Shown here: one piece after another, positions 1-5,159 of the stretch
Layout of the letters: each line of letters starts with the position of its first letter
Numbering within the stretch: the stretch's first letter is position 1
Assembly: GCA_030038695.1 (NCBI GenBank)
Contig: JASHSN010000091.1
Coordinates: 1-5,418, forward strand
Direction: 5' to 3'
DNA length: 5,418 nucleotides
Origin: Nitrososphaeraceae archaeon
Lineage (GTDB): Archaea; Thermoproteota; Nitrososphaeria; Nitrososphaerales; Nitrososphaeraceae
Program-made: the position numbers and the translations under genes
Notes under the pieces: generated by a model
Seen by the model: only the letters and a program-made list of their open reading frames with translations
What the model was told of the DNA's origin: nothing
The model's database searches: none

Positions 1-957
1 TCAGACTATGAGTCGATCAGAGAATTATCGGTCTTTTGTAAGAAGCAGGGAATCACTTTAAACGCGCTTGCTTCTTTAATAAGACTAAATAACTACATTC
101 AGAGTTTGGGAGCAAATGCAAATGAGTCTACTCTAGAATCATTTATTGCCAATATGGCTAATTATCCTGACCGGGACCCAACAAAGTTGATCGAGGCAGC
201 CGCGCAGATATCAGAATCAGGCATACCTCTTGGAAAACTAGAGGAGCATGTCAAAGCGCTCATGGGCGAGAAAGAGACGATACAGAGAGAGATAGATGAG
301 GGACGTACAATTTTAAATGGTGTTTACAAGGATGTGGAAACTAGAAGAAACCTTGTAGAAGAGTATACTCAGATGAAGGTAGAGACGCGAAGATACGGAA
401 TTGAACCCGAAGATCCAAAAAGATTTTCTAATGTACTGCAAGTTTTACAGAGGGATAATTACGACTGCGCAAAGATACTGGGAGCATTTGCAGAGGTCGA
501 CGATGTTAGTAAACTGAGATTAGATCTAGATAATGCATCGCGGACCTTGAAGGCGCGACTTGAACGAGTGAAAGATACGCTGCCATTCGCAGAGCAACTT
601 TTACAATATGGGGTTGGTGTTAGTGAAGTCTTGGCCTTTATGTTAGTTGTGGATGAAAAGGCAGATATGGAAAGCATTTCAAGGGGAGCTGCTGCTTACA
701 GAGTTATTGAGGAATTACGCGACTATTCACAATTGGGCGGCCTGAAAAAAGAGCAGGAGAGACTGCAACAACAGATCTTTATGTTAAACATGATTATGAC
801 AACTAGAGAACAGGCATTTGTATCTTTGATGCGACTGCCGGCATTAGGAGTTACTGATATGGAAATTAAAAATATGACGCAGCTTATGGATTTTAACTCT
901 ATATTGTCTCTGAAAGAGAAGAATAATGGCAATACAAACGACTGGCGGACATTCTGA
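1..957 (+). CDS. Long helical/coiled-coil protein of unknown function, 5' end outside window
   Basis: The frame is open from base 1 without a stop, so the gene begins upstream. The TTG at 106 is only an internal Leu codon and should not be taken as the start. The 318 visible residues are strongly helical and charged. There are predicted coiled-coil stretches near visible residues 78-135 (KLEEHVKALMGEKE through the ETRRNLVEEY region), 170-190 and 248-275 (KKEQERLQQQIF). Between them lie short helical units with recurring phrases such as YGIEPEDPKRF and YGVGVSEVLAF, a repetitive 'x-G-[IV]-x-x-x-x' loop style. No catalytic motif, signal peptide or membrane segment is visible. Similar long coiled-coil proteins of unknown role are common in thaumarchaea; from memory, some have DNA-binding N-termini, which cannot be checked here. 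It converges on the methyltransferase remnant 47 bases downstream. That it is coding is nearly certain; the function is unknown. Confidence 0.88.
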   Translation, partial: SDYESIRELSVFCKKQGITLNALASLIRLNNYIQSLGANANESTLESFIANMANYPDRDPTKLIEAAAQISESGIPLGKLEEHVKALMGEKETIQREIDEGRTILNGVYKDVETRRNLVEEYTQMKVETRRYGIEPEDPKRFSNVLQVLQRDNYDCAKILGAFAEVDDVSKLRLDLDNASRTLKARLERVKDTLPFAEQLLQYGVGVSEVLAFMLVVDEKADMESISRGAAAYRVIEELRDYSQLGGLKKEQERLQQQIFMLNMIMTTREQAFVSLMRLPALGVTDMEIKNMTQLMDFNSILSLKEKNNGNTNDWRTF

Positions 958-1004
958 GTCTGTATCTCTATACATAGATGATTTGTTACATCAACTATAA
1001 TTGT

Positions 1005-1208
1005 TCATTCATGTTTTCCACTTTTTATCATAACGACAAAAAGTGCCTTTGGTAATGGATTCAGTGTCCCTTGATAAACAGTCTCTTTGATACTATCTAT
1101 TGTAAGTGAACCACTAAATAGATCTTTTATCTCACCTTGAGAAAATTTGTATGGACCTTCCTCCATAGGCTCTTTGTCACTAAAGCATTTTAAAAACAAA
1201 TTGACAAG
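1005..1208 (-). pseudogene. C-terminal remnant of a class I SAM-dependent methyltransferase
   Basis: The open frame starts just after an in-frame stop (1211-1209) and encodes about 67 residues ending GKHE. The phrase CFSDKEP followed by GPYKFSQGEIKDLF, then a short beta-type segment (ALFVVMIK) at the very end, resembles the last strands of thiopurine/TehB-like class I methyltransferases. There the pattern 'CFSxKEP...GPxxxSxxEI' precedes the final antiparallel strand. The SAM-binding Rossmann core (about 130-140 residues) is absent, and no methyltransferase sequence is found in any frame immediately upstream on this strand. The only plausible initiator is a TTG at 1199-1197. It therefore cannot be an active enzyme and reads as a 5'-deleted relic. 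The family identification rests on recalled motifs and is moderately confident. Confidence 0.6.
1019..1045. repeat. Inverted repeat, 8-bp arms, possible bidirectional terminator
   Basis: CACTTTTT (1019-1026) and AAAAAGTG (1038-1045) are perfect reverse complements around an 11-base loop. The element lies 61 bases after the stop of the upstream plus-strand gene and inside the 3' end of the methyltransferase remnant. Each arm gives a T5 tract on one strand, so it could end transcription from the plus-strand gene. It may also be a chance product of AT-rich coding sequence. Confidence 0.35.
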
Positions 1209-1227
1209 TTATCACTATTCCAACTAC

Positions 1228-1365
1228 CTACAGGTAACCTTCTTTTCTTTCTTTAATCAAGAACTTACAAACTAGATCCACCTTAGCAGCTCTAAGCGTC
1301 TCTATTTCAGTCCCTAGAAGTTTTTCAAACAATTCATTTTCAGTGGCCATGCTTCCCATTGCCAT
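1228..1365 (-). CDS. Small unidentified ORF, 45 codons
   Basis: ATG at 1365-1363 runs to TAG at 1230-1228. Two further in-frame ATGs follow at 1359 and 1350; the last is preceded by GGGAAGC and could be the real start, giving 40 residues. The product is amphipathic and helical: ENELFEKLLGTEIETLRAAK, then VDLVCKFLIKERKEGYL. No domain is recognised. It begins a few bases after the stop of the C-terminal-tail remnant (1372-1370) and ends 20 bases before the methyltransferase fragment, on the same strand. Given the degraded surroundings it could itself be a relic of a larger gene. Confidence 0.3.
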   Translation of the reverse strand: MAMGSMATENELFEKLLGTEIETLRAAKVDLVCKFLIKERKEGYL

Positions 1366-1369
1366 ATTA

Positions 1370-1429
1370 TCAACCGAATATCACCATCTGACCACCAAAC
1401 GAGTTATACTTCTGTATACGTTGTTTGTG
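1370..1429 (-). pseudogene. C-terminal tail remnant of a paralogue of the 2977-3726 protein
   Basis: Read on the minus strand, this stretch encodes HKQRIQKYNSFGGQMVIFG followed by TGA (1372-1370). The intact protein ending at 2977 finishes RQNYNPFGGGQMVVFG. The match includes the termination point, the YN-x-FG core and one in-frame 3-base gap (one Gly fewer). Upstream the frame soon meets a TGA (around 1453), and nothing resembling the rest of the paralogue is present. It is therefore a 3' relic of a second gene copy, or a duplicated tail segment. Confidence 0.6.
1374..1415. repeat. Direct repeat copy A (partner 2981-3025)
   Basis: Aligned by eye with 2981-3025, about 37 of 42 bases are identical with one 3-base gap; the first 23 bases (through CTGACCACC) differ at one position. 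Both copies have the same orientation and bracket the alpha/beta hydrolase gene about 1.6 kb apart. Confidence 0.7.
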
Positions 1430-1447
1430 TAGCAAAGAATATAATAA

Positions 1448-1462
1448 ATGAGTCATTATATA
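1448..1462 (+). promoter_or_regulatory. TATA-like promoter element with adjoining palindrome
   Basis: ATTATATA at 1455-1462 fits an archaeal TATA box and predicts a transcription start near 1485-1490, upstream of the hydrolase. It overlaps the palindrome ATGAGTCAT (1448-1456), placed where a BRE or an operator would lie. This is a position-based guess only. Confidence 0.35.
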
Positions 1463-1556
1463 TCGAATTCCACTCCATTATCTATTCCTTCATTATCATC
1501 TTTTGACGATTAACCGGAAAACTTCAAATGCGAGTCTCAGATTGCTAGTTTACAGG

Positions 1557-2795
1557 ATGTATAAAACTGAGGCATCTACAGGATTAATTTTGATAGGTAT
1601 ACTTGTGTTATCTTGTTTATCTACTAGTATTTTCAAACAACAAGACCAAGCACTAGCTCAGCAATATGTCCAGACAACTAAATCTAGAAATCTAGCAATA
1701 GATTTAGGTAATGGACTAAAGACTAATGCTACACTAACTTATCCTGCTGTTGGAAAAGGACCATTTCCTGGAGTCTTACTTATCCAGGGAGCTGGTGCAA
1801 TTACGCCGAGTCCGGAGATAGCTCCATATCTATCAGAAAGAGGCTTCGCAGTACTTCAATATGACAAAAGAGGCACGATTGGTGCAAATCATACTATTTT
1901 AGACACAAATGTTTGGGGAAATGCTACAGTCAATGATCTAATACATGATGCAGAGAAAGCTTTGAATATTCTTACACTGCAGCCCGAAGTAGATCCTAAA
2001 AGGATAAGCATAATCGGCCATAGTGATGGCACAGTTATTACTCCTAGGGTTGCAATTGATAATTCAACGAAGGTGAAGAATATAGTGCTGATGGGCATAG
2101 TATCCGAAAATTTTCGAAATATAGTGTACTATCAATATGTAAACCTACCGTTAGCGTATGCTACACAAGTATTGGATAAAAATCATACCGGATTGATACC
2201 AATACAGCAAATTGCAAAAGCTCCTTTGTTAATTAGAGATATAGTGCCGCCTTCTATTTCACAAGCCAATAATACGAAAGCCATAACTAACACTCTAGCA
2301 AAAGAATTTGGTAGTAATGGTTATGTAAGTATTGATAGGCAACTAAAACCGTCATTGATAAAAGGATATGAAAATGCCACAGCTCTCAAGTGGCTACATT
2401 CTAAATGCAACAACTTTGGTGGGTGTTCAAAATGGGCTATATCCGAATTTAATATAGAACCGGATTTAAGTATCATTGGTAATGTCTCTAAATCTATAGG
2501 TATCCTAATACTCAATGGGGAAAATGATTCTCAGACTCCAGTTCAACAAGCGTTTCTCGCACAACAAAGACTGACTGAAGTAAATCATCCTGACCATACA
2601 TTGATAACATACCCCAATCTAGGACATGTGTTCTATCCTTCATCACAGTGGTCTACTAGCTTTGGGCCCTTTGAACCCTATGTTTTAGCAGATATCTACG
2701 CATGGCTTGAAGCTCATTCAGGGATCTCACACCCATATGTTGGTACTCCTACATCGACGTTAGTAGCGAATACTAGTTCCTCTAGTTTTAGATGA
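1557..2795 (+). CDS. Exported alpha/beta hydrolase (serine esterase/peptidase-like)
   Basis: From ATG 1557 the product has 412 residues; an in-frame TTG at 1503 would add 18. The N-terminus has a lysine, then a hydrophobic segment (GLILIGILVLSC, about 8-20) and an Ala-x-Ala site near 32-34, indicating an export signal or membrane anchor. Alpha/beta-hydrolase landmarks follow in order: LLIQGAGA (oxyanion-hole region, about 75), YDKRG (102-106), nucleophile motif GHSDG with Ser156, acid in NGENDSQTP with Asp324, and catalytic His357 in LGHVFYP. The triad is complete. The stretch around 180-310 forms a cap, with a possible disulphide C284/C290. Several N-x-S/T sequons fit an extracellular, glycosylated protein. 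The YDKRG...GHSDG combination is typical of secreted dienelactone-hydrolase/acyl-peptidase-like enzymes acting on esters or amides; the substrate cannot be inferred. It stands alone, convergent with the next gene. Confidence 0.88.
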   Translation: MYKTEASTGLILIGILVLSCLSTSIFKQQDQALAQQYVQTTKSRNLAIDLGNGLKTNATLTYPAVGKGPFPGVLLIQGAGAITPSPEIAPYLSERGFAVLQYDKRGTIGANHTILDTNVWGNATVNDLIHDAEKALNILTLQPEVDPKRISIIGHSDGTVITPRVAIDNSTKVKNIVLMGIVSENFRNIVYYQYVNLPLAYATQVLDKNHTGLIPIQQIAKAPLLIRDIVPPSISQANNTKAITNTLAKEFGSNGYVSIDRQLKPSLIKGYENATALKWLHSKCNNFGGCSKWAISEFNIEPDLSIIGNVSKSIGILILNGENDSQTPVQQAFLAQQRLTEVNHPDHTLITYPNLGHVFYPSSQWSTSFGPFEPYVLADIYAWLEAHSGISHPYVGTPTSTLVANTSSSSFR

Positions 2796-2881
2796 TGAAA
2801 TTCGTAAATAGAAAGCGTGAGAAAATAAGACACAAAAGATATCATAGCCTTGAAAATGCCCGATTGATTCTGATATCGCAA

Positions 2882-2907
2882 GTGAATAGAGGAAGATTAT
2901 TATTCAC
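2882..2907. terminator. Hairpin in the convergent intergenic region
   Basis: GTGAATA (2882-2888) and TATTCAC (2901-2907) form a perfect 7-bp stem with a 12-base loop, between the end of the hydrolase (2795) and the end of the opposing gene (2977). A T5 tract on the minus strand (plus-strand A5 at 2923-2927) lies downstream of the minus-strand gene. Both are consistent with termination of converging transcripts. Archaeal termination depends mainly on T-tracts, so the hairpin's role is unproven. Confidence 0.35.
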
Positions 2908-2964
2908 CTCAATTGGCCATGGAAAAAGAGAGCCTACATGCCGCTGATTCGGGTTAAACCCAAG

Positions 2965-2979
2965 CTAACTAACTAACTA
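2965..2979 (-). repeat. TTAG tetranucleotide repeat forming stops in all three frames
   Basis: On the minus strand the native stop TAG (2979-2977) begins TAGTTAGTTAGTTAG. Because the unit is four bases, TAG recurs in each reading frame and again in the original frame 12 bases later. Confidence 0.75.
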
Positions 2980-3726
2980 TCCGAATACCACCATCTGACC
3001 ACCGCCAAATGGGTTATAATTTTGTCGGCCTAATATTCGTCTTGAAGTATTATCAAAGTGTTGATACTTAGGTCCTGTAGCTGCAGCCGCAGGTGTTGCA
3101 TTACCATATACCTCAATAAATGATAGGGATATAGAAGTACCAGTTGATCCCGTCACAATCTGATAATTCATAGCATCAGTCGCAGCCGCCGTATATGTAT
3201 GCGTGTTATCGGTAAAGATACCAGTTGTATTTGCGCCTATGGAAAGAGCGATACCAGTATTTCCACCAGTGGCCCGTAGATTGATGGTCGTGGTATTTGT
3301 AATAGAGTTTGATGTAACATTACATGTAAGTTGAGAGAATTTAAAAGCGTTATTTACTGTCACCTGAGCATTTGTCTCTGTCGACTGTGATGTATCTAGA
3401 CTGCCTGCTAACCCGTAATATGCTGTAACTGAAGTATTAATGGACGTAACTGGGTCGTCAGTTGCACATGCAAATATACAGTCTCCGTTTGTACTCGTAA
3501 AATCACACGAGTAAAAGTCATAGCTATAGTTGGTGCTAGTATCACTGAATTGCCAGTCAAAATCGTCTCCAACTGCAAGGTTGTCTGAATGAGTGGTATC
3601 TTGTACTAGCTGGGCTGAACCTACGTTAAGGTTGGCAGTAATATTACCATTAGCCACATTCTTTCTGGAATTAGGTGTACCTCCACCTCCGCCAGGATGT
3701 TTACAATAAGTTCTAGTAAACATCAT
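2977..3726 (-). CDS. Two-module beta-sandwich protein resembling phage/virus structural modules
   Basis: The product has 249 residues. The start ATGATG (3726) follows an in-frame TAG directly and sits about 27 bases from a TTTAAAAA box, suggesting a leaderless transcript. It is rich in Thr, Asn, Ser and Gly, with no enzyme motif. Two copies of one module align by eye. Module 1 (about 11-76) has PGGGGG, RKNVANGN, QDTTHSDNLAVGDDFDWQF. Module 2 (about 101-208) has YYGLAGSL, AFKFSQLTCNV, RATGGNTG, TDNTHTYTAAATDAMNYQI. The 'RxNG...DxTHxxxxAxGDxxxxQ' pattern is one I know from predicted phage tail or surface proteins of metagenomic viruses; this is recalled similarity, not a search. Module 1 lacks the first strands present in module 2, so the N-terminus may be truncated. 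About eight N-x-S/T sequons are present, but no signal peptide. The tail YNPFGGGQMVVFG recurs at 1370-1429. A domesticated or prophage-derived surface protein is the best guess. Confidence 0.75.
   Translation of the reverse strand: MMFTRTYCKHPGGGGGTPNSRKNVANGNITANLNVGSAQLVQDTTHSDNLAVGDDFDWQFSDTSTNYSYDFYSCDFTSTNGDCIFACATDDPVTSINTSVTAYYGLAGSLDTSQSTETNAQVTVNNAFKFSQLTCNVTSNSITNTTTINLRATGGNTGIALSIGANTTGIFTDNTHTYTAAATDAMNYQIVTGSTGTSISLSFIEVYGNATPAAAATGPKYQHFDNTSRRILGRQNYNPFGGGQMVVFG
2981..3025. repeat. Direct repeat copy B (partner 1374-1415)
   Basis: This encodes the C-terminal NYNPFGGGQMVVF tail of the minus-strand gene. Compared with copy A it carries three extra bases (3004-3006, one Gly codon); the remaining differences are scattered point changes. 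Confidence 0.7.
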
Positions 3727-3748
3727 CTATAGCCTTACCATGACTACC

Positions 3749-3759
3749 TTTTTTTTAAA
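3749..3759 (-). promoter_or_regulatory. TATA-like box for the beta-protein gene
   Basis: On the minus strand TTTAAAAAAAA occupies 3759-3749. The centre lies about 27-30 bases before the ATG at 3726, the spacing between an archaeal TATA box and its transcription start. This predicts a leaderless or nearly leaderless mRNA and supports the chosen start codon; no Shine-Dalgarno sequence is visible. Confidence 0.45.
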
Positions 3760-3761
3760 TC

Positions 3762-3794
3762 AAGAGATAACTCTCAGTGTAATGCTTATCTCTT
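3762..3794. repeat. Inverted repeat, 9-bp arms, upstream of the TATA-like box
   Basis: AAGAGATAA (3762-3770) and TTATCTCTT (3786-3794) are perfect reverse complements around a 15-base loop. The element directly abuts the minus-strand TATA-like box (BRE side). It is therefore placed to serve as an operator for the beta-protein gene, though an old element end is also possible. Confidence 0.5.
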
Positions 3795-3822
3795 CAAATG
3801 TGAGACTCGTCGTATCTGTAAT

Positions 3823-4091
3823 TTGAAACACGAACGAATTGTCATCTCCTCATTGGAGCATATGCGTCACCAGCAGACACATTTGCATATCGATAGTTGG
3901 AGCAAACCAGATAAGGTAACTACGAATGGCATGACCCAGGATCTGTTTAAGATATTTGAGAAGTATAGATTAGAAGAACGAGCTATGCTGTGTGTCTCTG
4001 GATTAATGGCCAATTGAATACCGCAATCCGTGAACGATCGCGCATTCTCGAATTACAGGATCGATTAAAGGAATGGTTGCAGGAATTATGA
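3823..4091 (+). pseudogene. Frameshifted gene of unknown function
   Basis: One frame, open from 3733, encodes a helical product ending EERAMLCVSGLMAN at a TGA (4015-4017). The frame one base back continues exactly there with LNTAIRERSRILELQDRLKEWLQEL to a TGA at 4089-4091. Adding a single T to the TT of AATTG (about 4012-4015) would join them into one helical protein of about 90 residues, so a one-base deletion or a sequencing error is likely. Possible starts are TTG 3823 or the ATG at 3862 (MRHQQTHLHIDSW). The 3' part is an amphipathic helix typical of a coiled coil. No domain is recognised. The base composition is slightly more GC-rich than its neighbours. Confidence 0.5.
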
Positions 4092-4307
4092 TGGCAAGGA
4101 GTTAGGGTGATACTTTCCTGATTTGGATTTAGAAAGACGCGTTTTTTGACAGCAGCTGATGACGTCTACCATAAAGCTGGTAGACCATGTTAGGTGGTTT
4201 TATATGGTAACGAACACCATTAAATGCCAACTTATTTATAGCAGAAAGAGAACACTATAGACGATATAAAATGGTAGAATACTACTCAGAATATGGAGCT
4301 ATAAGAT
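4092..4307. other. Non-coding region with T-run, hairpin and TATA-like elements
   Basis: Stops are frequent in all plus-strand frames. A T6 tract (4142-4147) lies about 50 bases after the frameshifted gene and could terminate it. GTCTACC (4164-4170) and GGTAGAC (4179-4185) form a 7-bp stem with an 8-base loop. TTATTTATA (4232-4240) and ATATAAAA (4264-4271) are candidate TATA boxes for the winged-helix gene; the second would give a leader of only about a dozen bases. Confidence 0.4.
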
Positions 4308-4583
4308 ATGAAGTACAGAGATAGAAACGAAATCATTGCACAAATATTAGAAAGTGCTAATGGCAATCAAGTACGATTCACAAAAATAATGTATGATGTC
4401 TATCTTTCTCATGGACTAACTAAGGAGTATGTAGGACTTTTGATAGAAAAAGGTTTGATGGAATATCTAGATGGTGAAAGAACATTCAAGACCACAGATA
4501 AGGGTATGAATTTCCTGAGTATTCATAATAGGGTCCAAGAACTATCCCCACTTAGCATCAAATTGCAGAGTAATGGTAGGTAG
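4308..4583 (+). CDS. Small winged-helix DNA-binding protein (HTH_45/ArnR1-like)
   Basis: The product is a 91-residue single-domain winged helix. Helix 1 is RNEIIAQILESAN (about 6-18), helix 2 FTKIMYDVYLSH (24-35), and the recognition helix TKEYVGLLIEKGLME (38-52). The beta wing is YLDGERTFKTTDKG (53-66), followed by a closing helix MNFLSIHNRVQEL. The 'ILESANG...TKIMY...L..KGL.EY......F.TT.KG..FL' pattern is the standard signature of the archaeal HTH_45 regulators that are abundant in thaumarchaea. The ATG at 4308 is the first start after an in-frame TAA (4302-4304), and GGAG at 4295-4298 is a Shine-Dalgarno sequence 9 bases away. The length is normal for the family and the gene appears intact. 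It probably binds DNA as a dimer; targets are unknown, and the nearby inverted repeats are candidates. It is followed by the truncated DUF72 gene. Confidence 0.85.
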   Translation: MKYRDRNEIIAQILESANGNQVRFTKIMYDVYLSHGLTKEYVGLLIEKGLMEYLDGERTFKTTDKGMNFLSIHNRVQELSPLSIKLQSNGR

Positions 4584-4601
4584 ATTTCGGAAAATGACAT
4601 T

Positions 4602-4619
4602 ACTAGCAGACTTGCTAGT
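4602..4619. repeat. Compact hairpin at the winged-helix/DUF72 junction
   Basis: ACTAGCA (4602-4608) and TGCTAGT (4613-4619) form a 7-bp stem with a GACT tetraloop, followed by a second GCTAGT at 4620-4625. It lies 18 bases after the winged-helix stop codon and 12 bases before the first open codon of the decapitated DUF72 frame. It may be a weak terminator without a T-tract, or a scar where the DUF72 5' end was lost. Confidence 0.45.
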
Positions 4620-4631
4620 GCTAGTAGTTAG

Positions 4632-5126
4632 AACGAATGTGACCTTAGGGAATTACTGCCAGAACTAAATACTAGATTCAGATATGCAGTAGAGGTAAGA
4701 CATACATCTTGGTTTCAGGACTTATACAATTTCTTTTCCGATAATGATATCTGCATGGTATGGAGTCAGCTTGCTGAAATACAAACACCACCAATAGTCA
4801 CAACGGATTTTTTGTATTTGAGATTCATAGGGGATAGGAGTATTCAGGAAAAGGATTTCGGAAGAATACAGATAGATAGAGTATTTGAGATGCAGAAGTG
4901 GGCAGATAGCATTAAAAGAGTTAAGGATGAGGATATCAAACTAGCAATCATAGCAGCAAACAATCATTATGCTGGGTTTGGTCCTGGTACTGCGAATGTA
5001 TTTCGGAATATGTTGGGATTATCGGAAGCTAAATGGGAAGAAAAGGAGGAAGGACAACAACAGGAACAAGAACAGCAAAAAATTCATGACTTAAAACAGC
5101 GTACGCTTTCTGATTTCATGAGTTAA
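4632..5126 (+). pseudogene. 5'-truncated DUF72 (YecE-like) gene with C-terminal PIP-box-like motif
   Basis: The open frame begins after a TAG at 4629-4631 and already encodes family sequence (LLPELNTRFRYAVEVRHTSW) before the first ATG at 4755. About 164 residues remain, against roughly 240 or more in complete DUF72 proteins, so the N-terminal third of the predicted TIM barrel is missing. Conserved landmarks are the AVEVRHTSW strand, the TTDFLYLRFIGDR segment and NNHYAGFGPGTANVFRNMLGL, all typical of DUF72. After the domain comes a Gln/Glu-rich linker (EEKEEGQQQEQEQQ) and then QRTLSDFM at the extreme C-terminus, matching the PCNA-binding Q-x-x-L-x-x-F-[FM] box. Translation from ATG 4755 would give 123 residues lacking half the barrel. 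The DUF72 reaction is not established; a PIP box would point to a PCNA-linked DNA role for the intact parent. Confidence 0.75.
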
Positions 5127-5159
5127 AACCCTCGATGATTCATATGGATAGCGTTCAGT

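Noticed and set aside
106..108. TTG as start codon of the first gene
   Set aside because: The frame is open back to base 1 with similar helical sequence (IRELSVFCKKQGITLNALAS), so this is an internal Leu codon.
459..932. Two minus-strand frames of about 70 codons (459-677 and 723-932)
   Set aside because: They lie opposite the well-supported coiled-coil gene, are Ser/Cys/Ile-rich in the way antisense frames are, and have no plausible domain.
959..1000. Imperfect palindrome ATCT...AGAT and GATG...CATC after the first gene
   Set aside because: Stems of only four bases with no T-tract; within chance expectation for AT-rich DNA.
1889..2515. Minus-strand frames at 1889-2098 and 2321-2515
   Set aside because: Antisense to the hydrolase, which keeps a complete catalytic triad; no independent support.
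2952..2962. GGGTTAAACCC near-palindrome as a regulatory site
   Set aside because: Too short and only 18 or fewer bases from the end of a convergent gene; no partner copy elsewhere in the window.
1374..3025. Direct repeats as ends of an insertion sequence or att sites
   Set aside because: The repeats are explained as homologous coding sequence of a protein tail, no transposase or integrase lies between them, and no terminal inverted repeats are visible.
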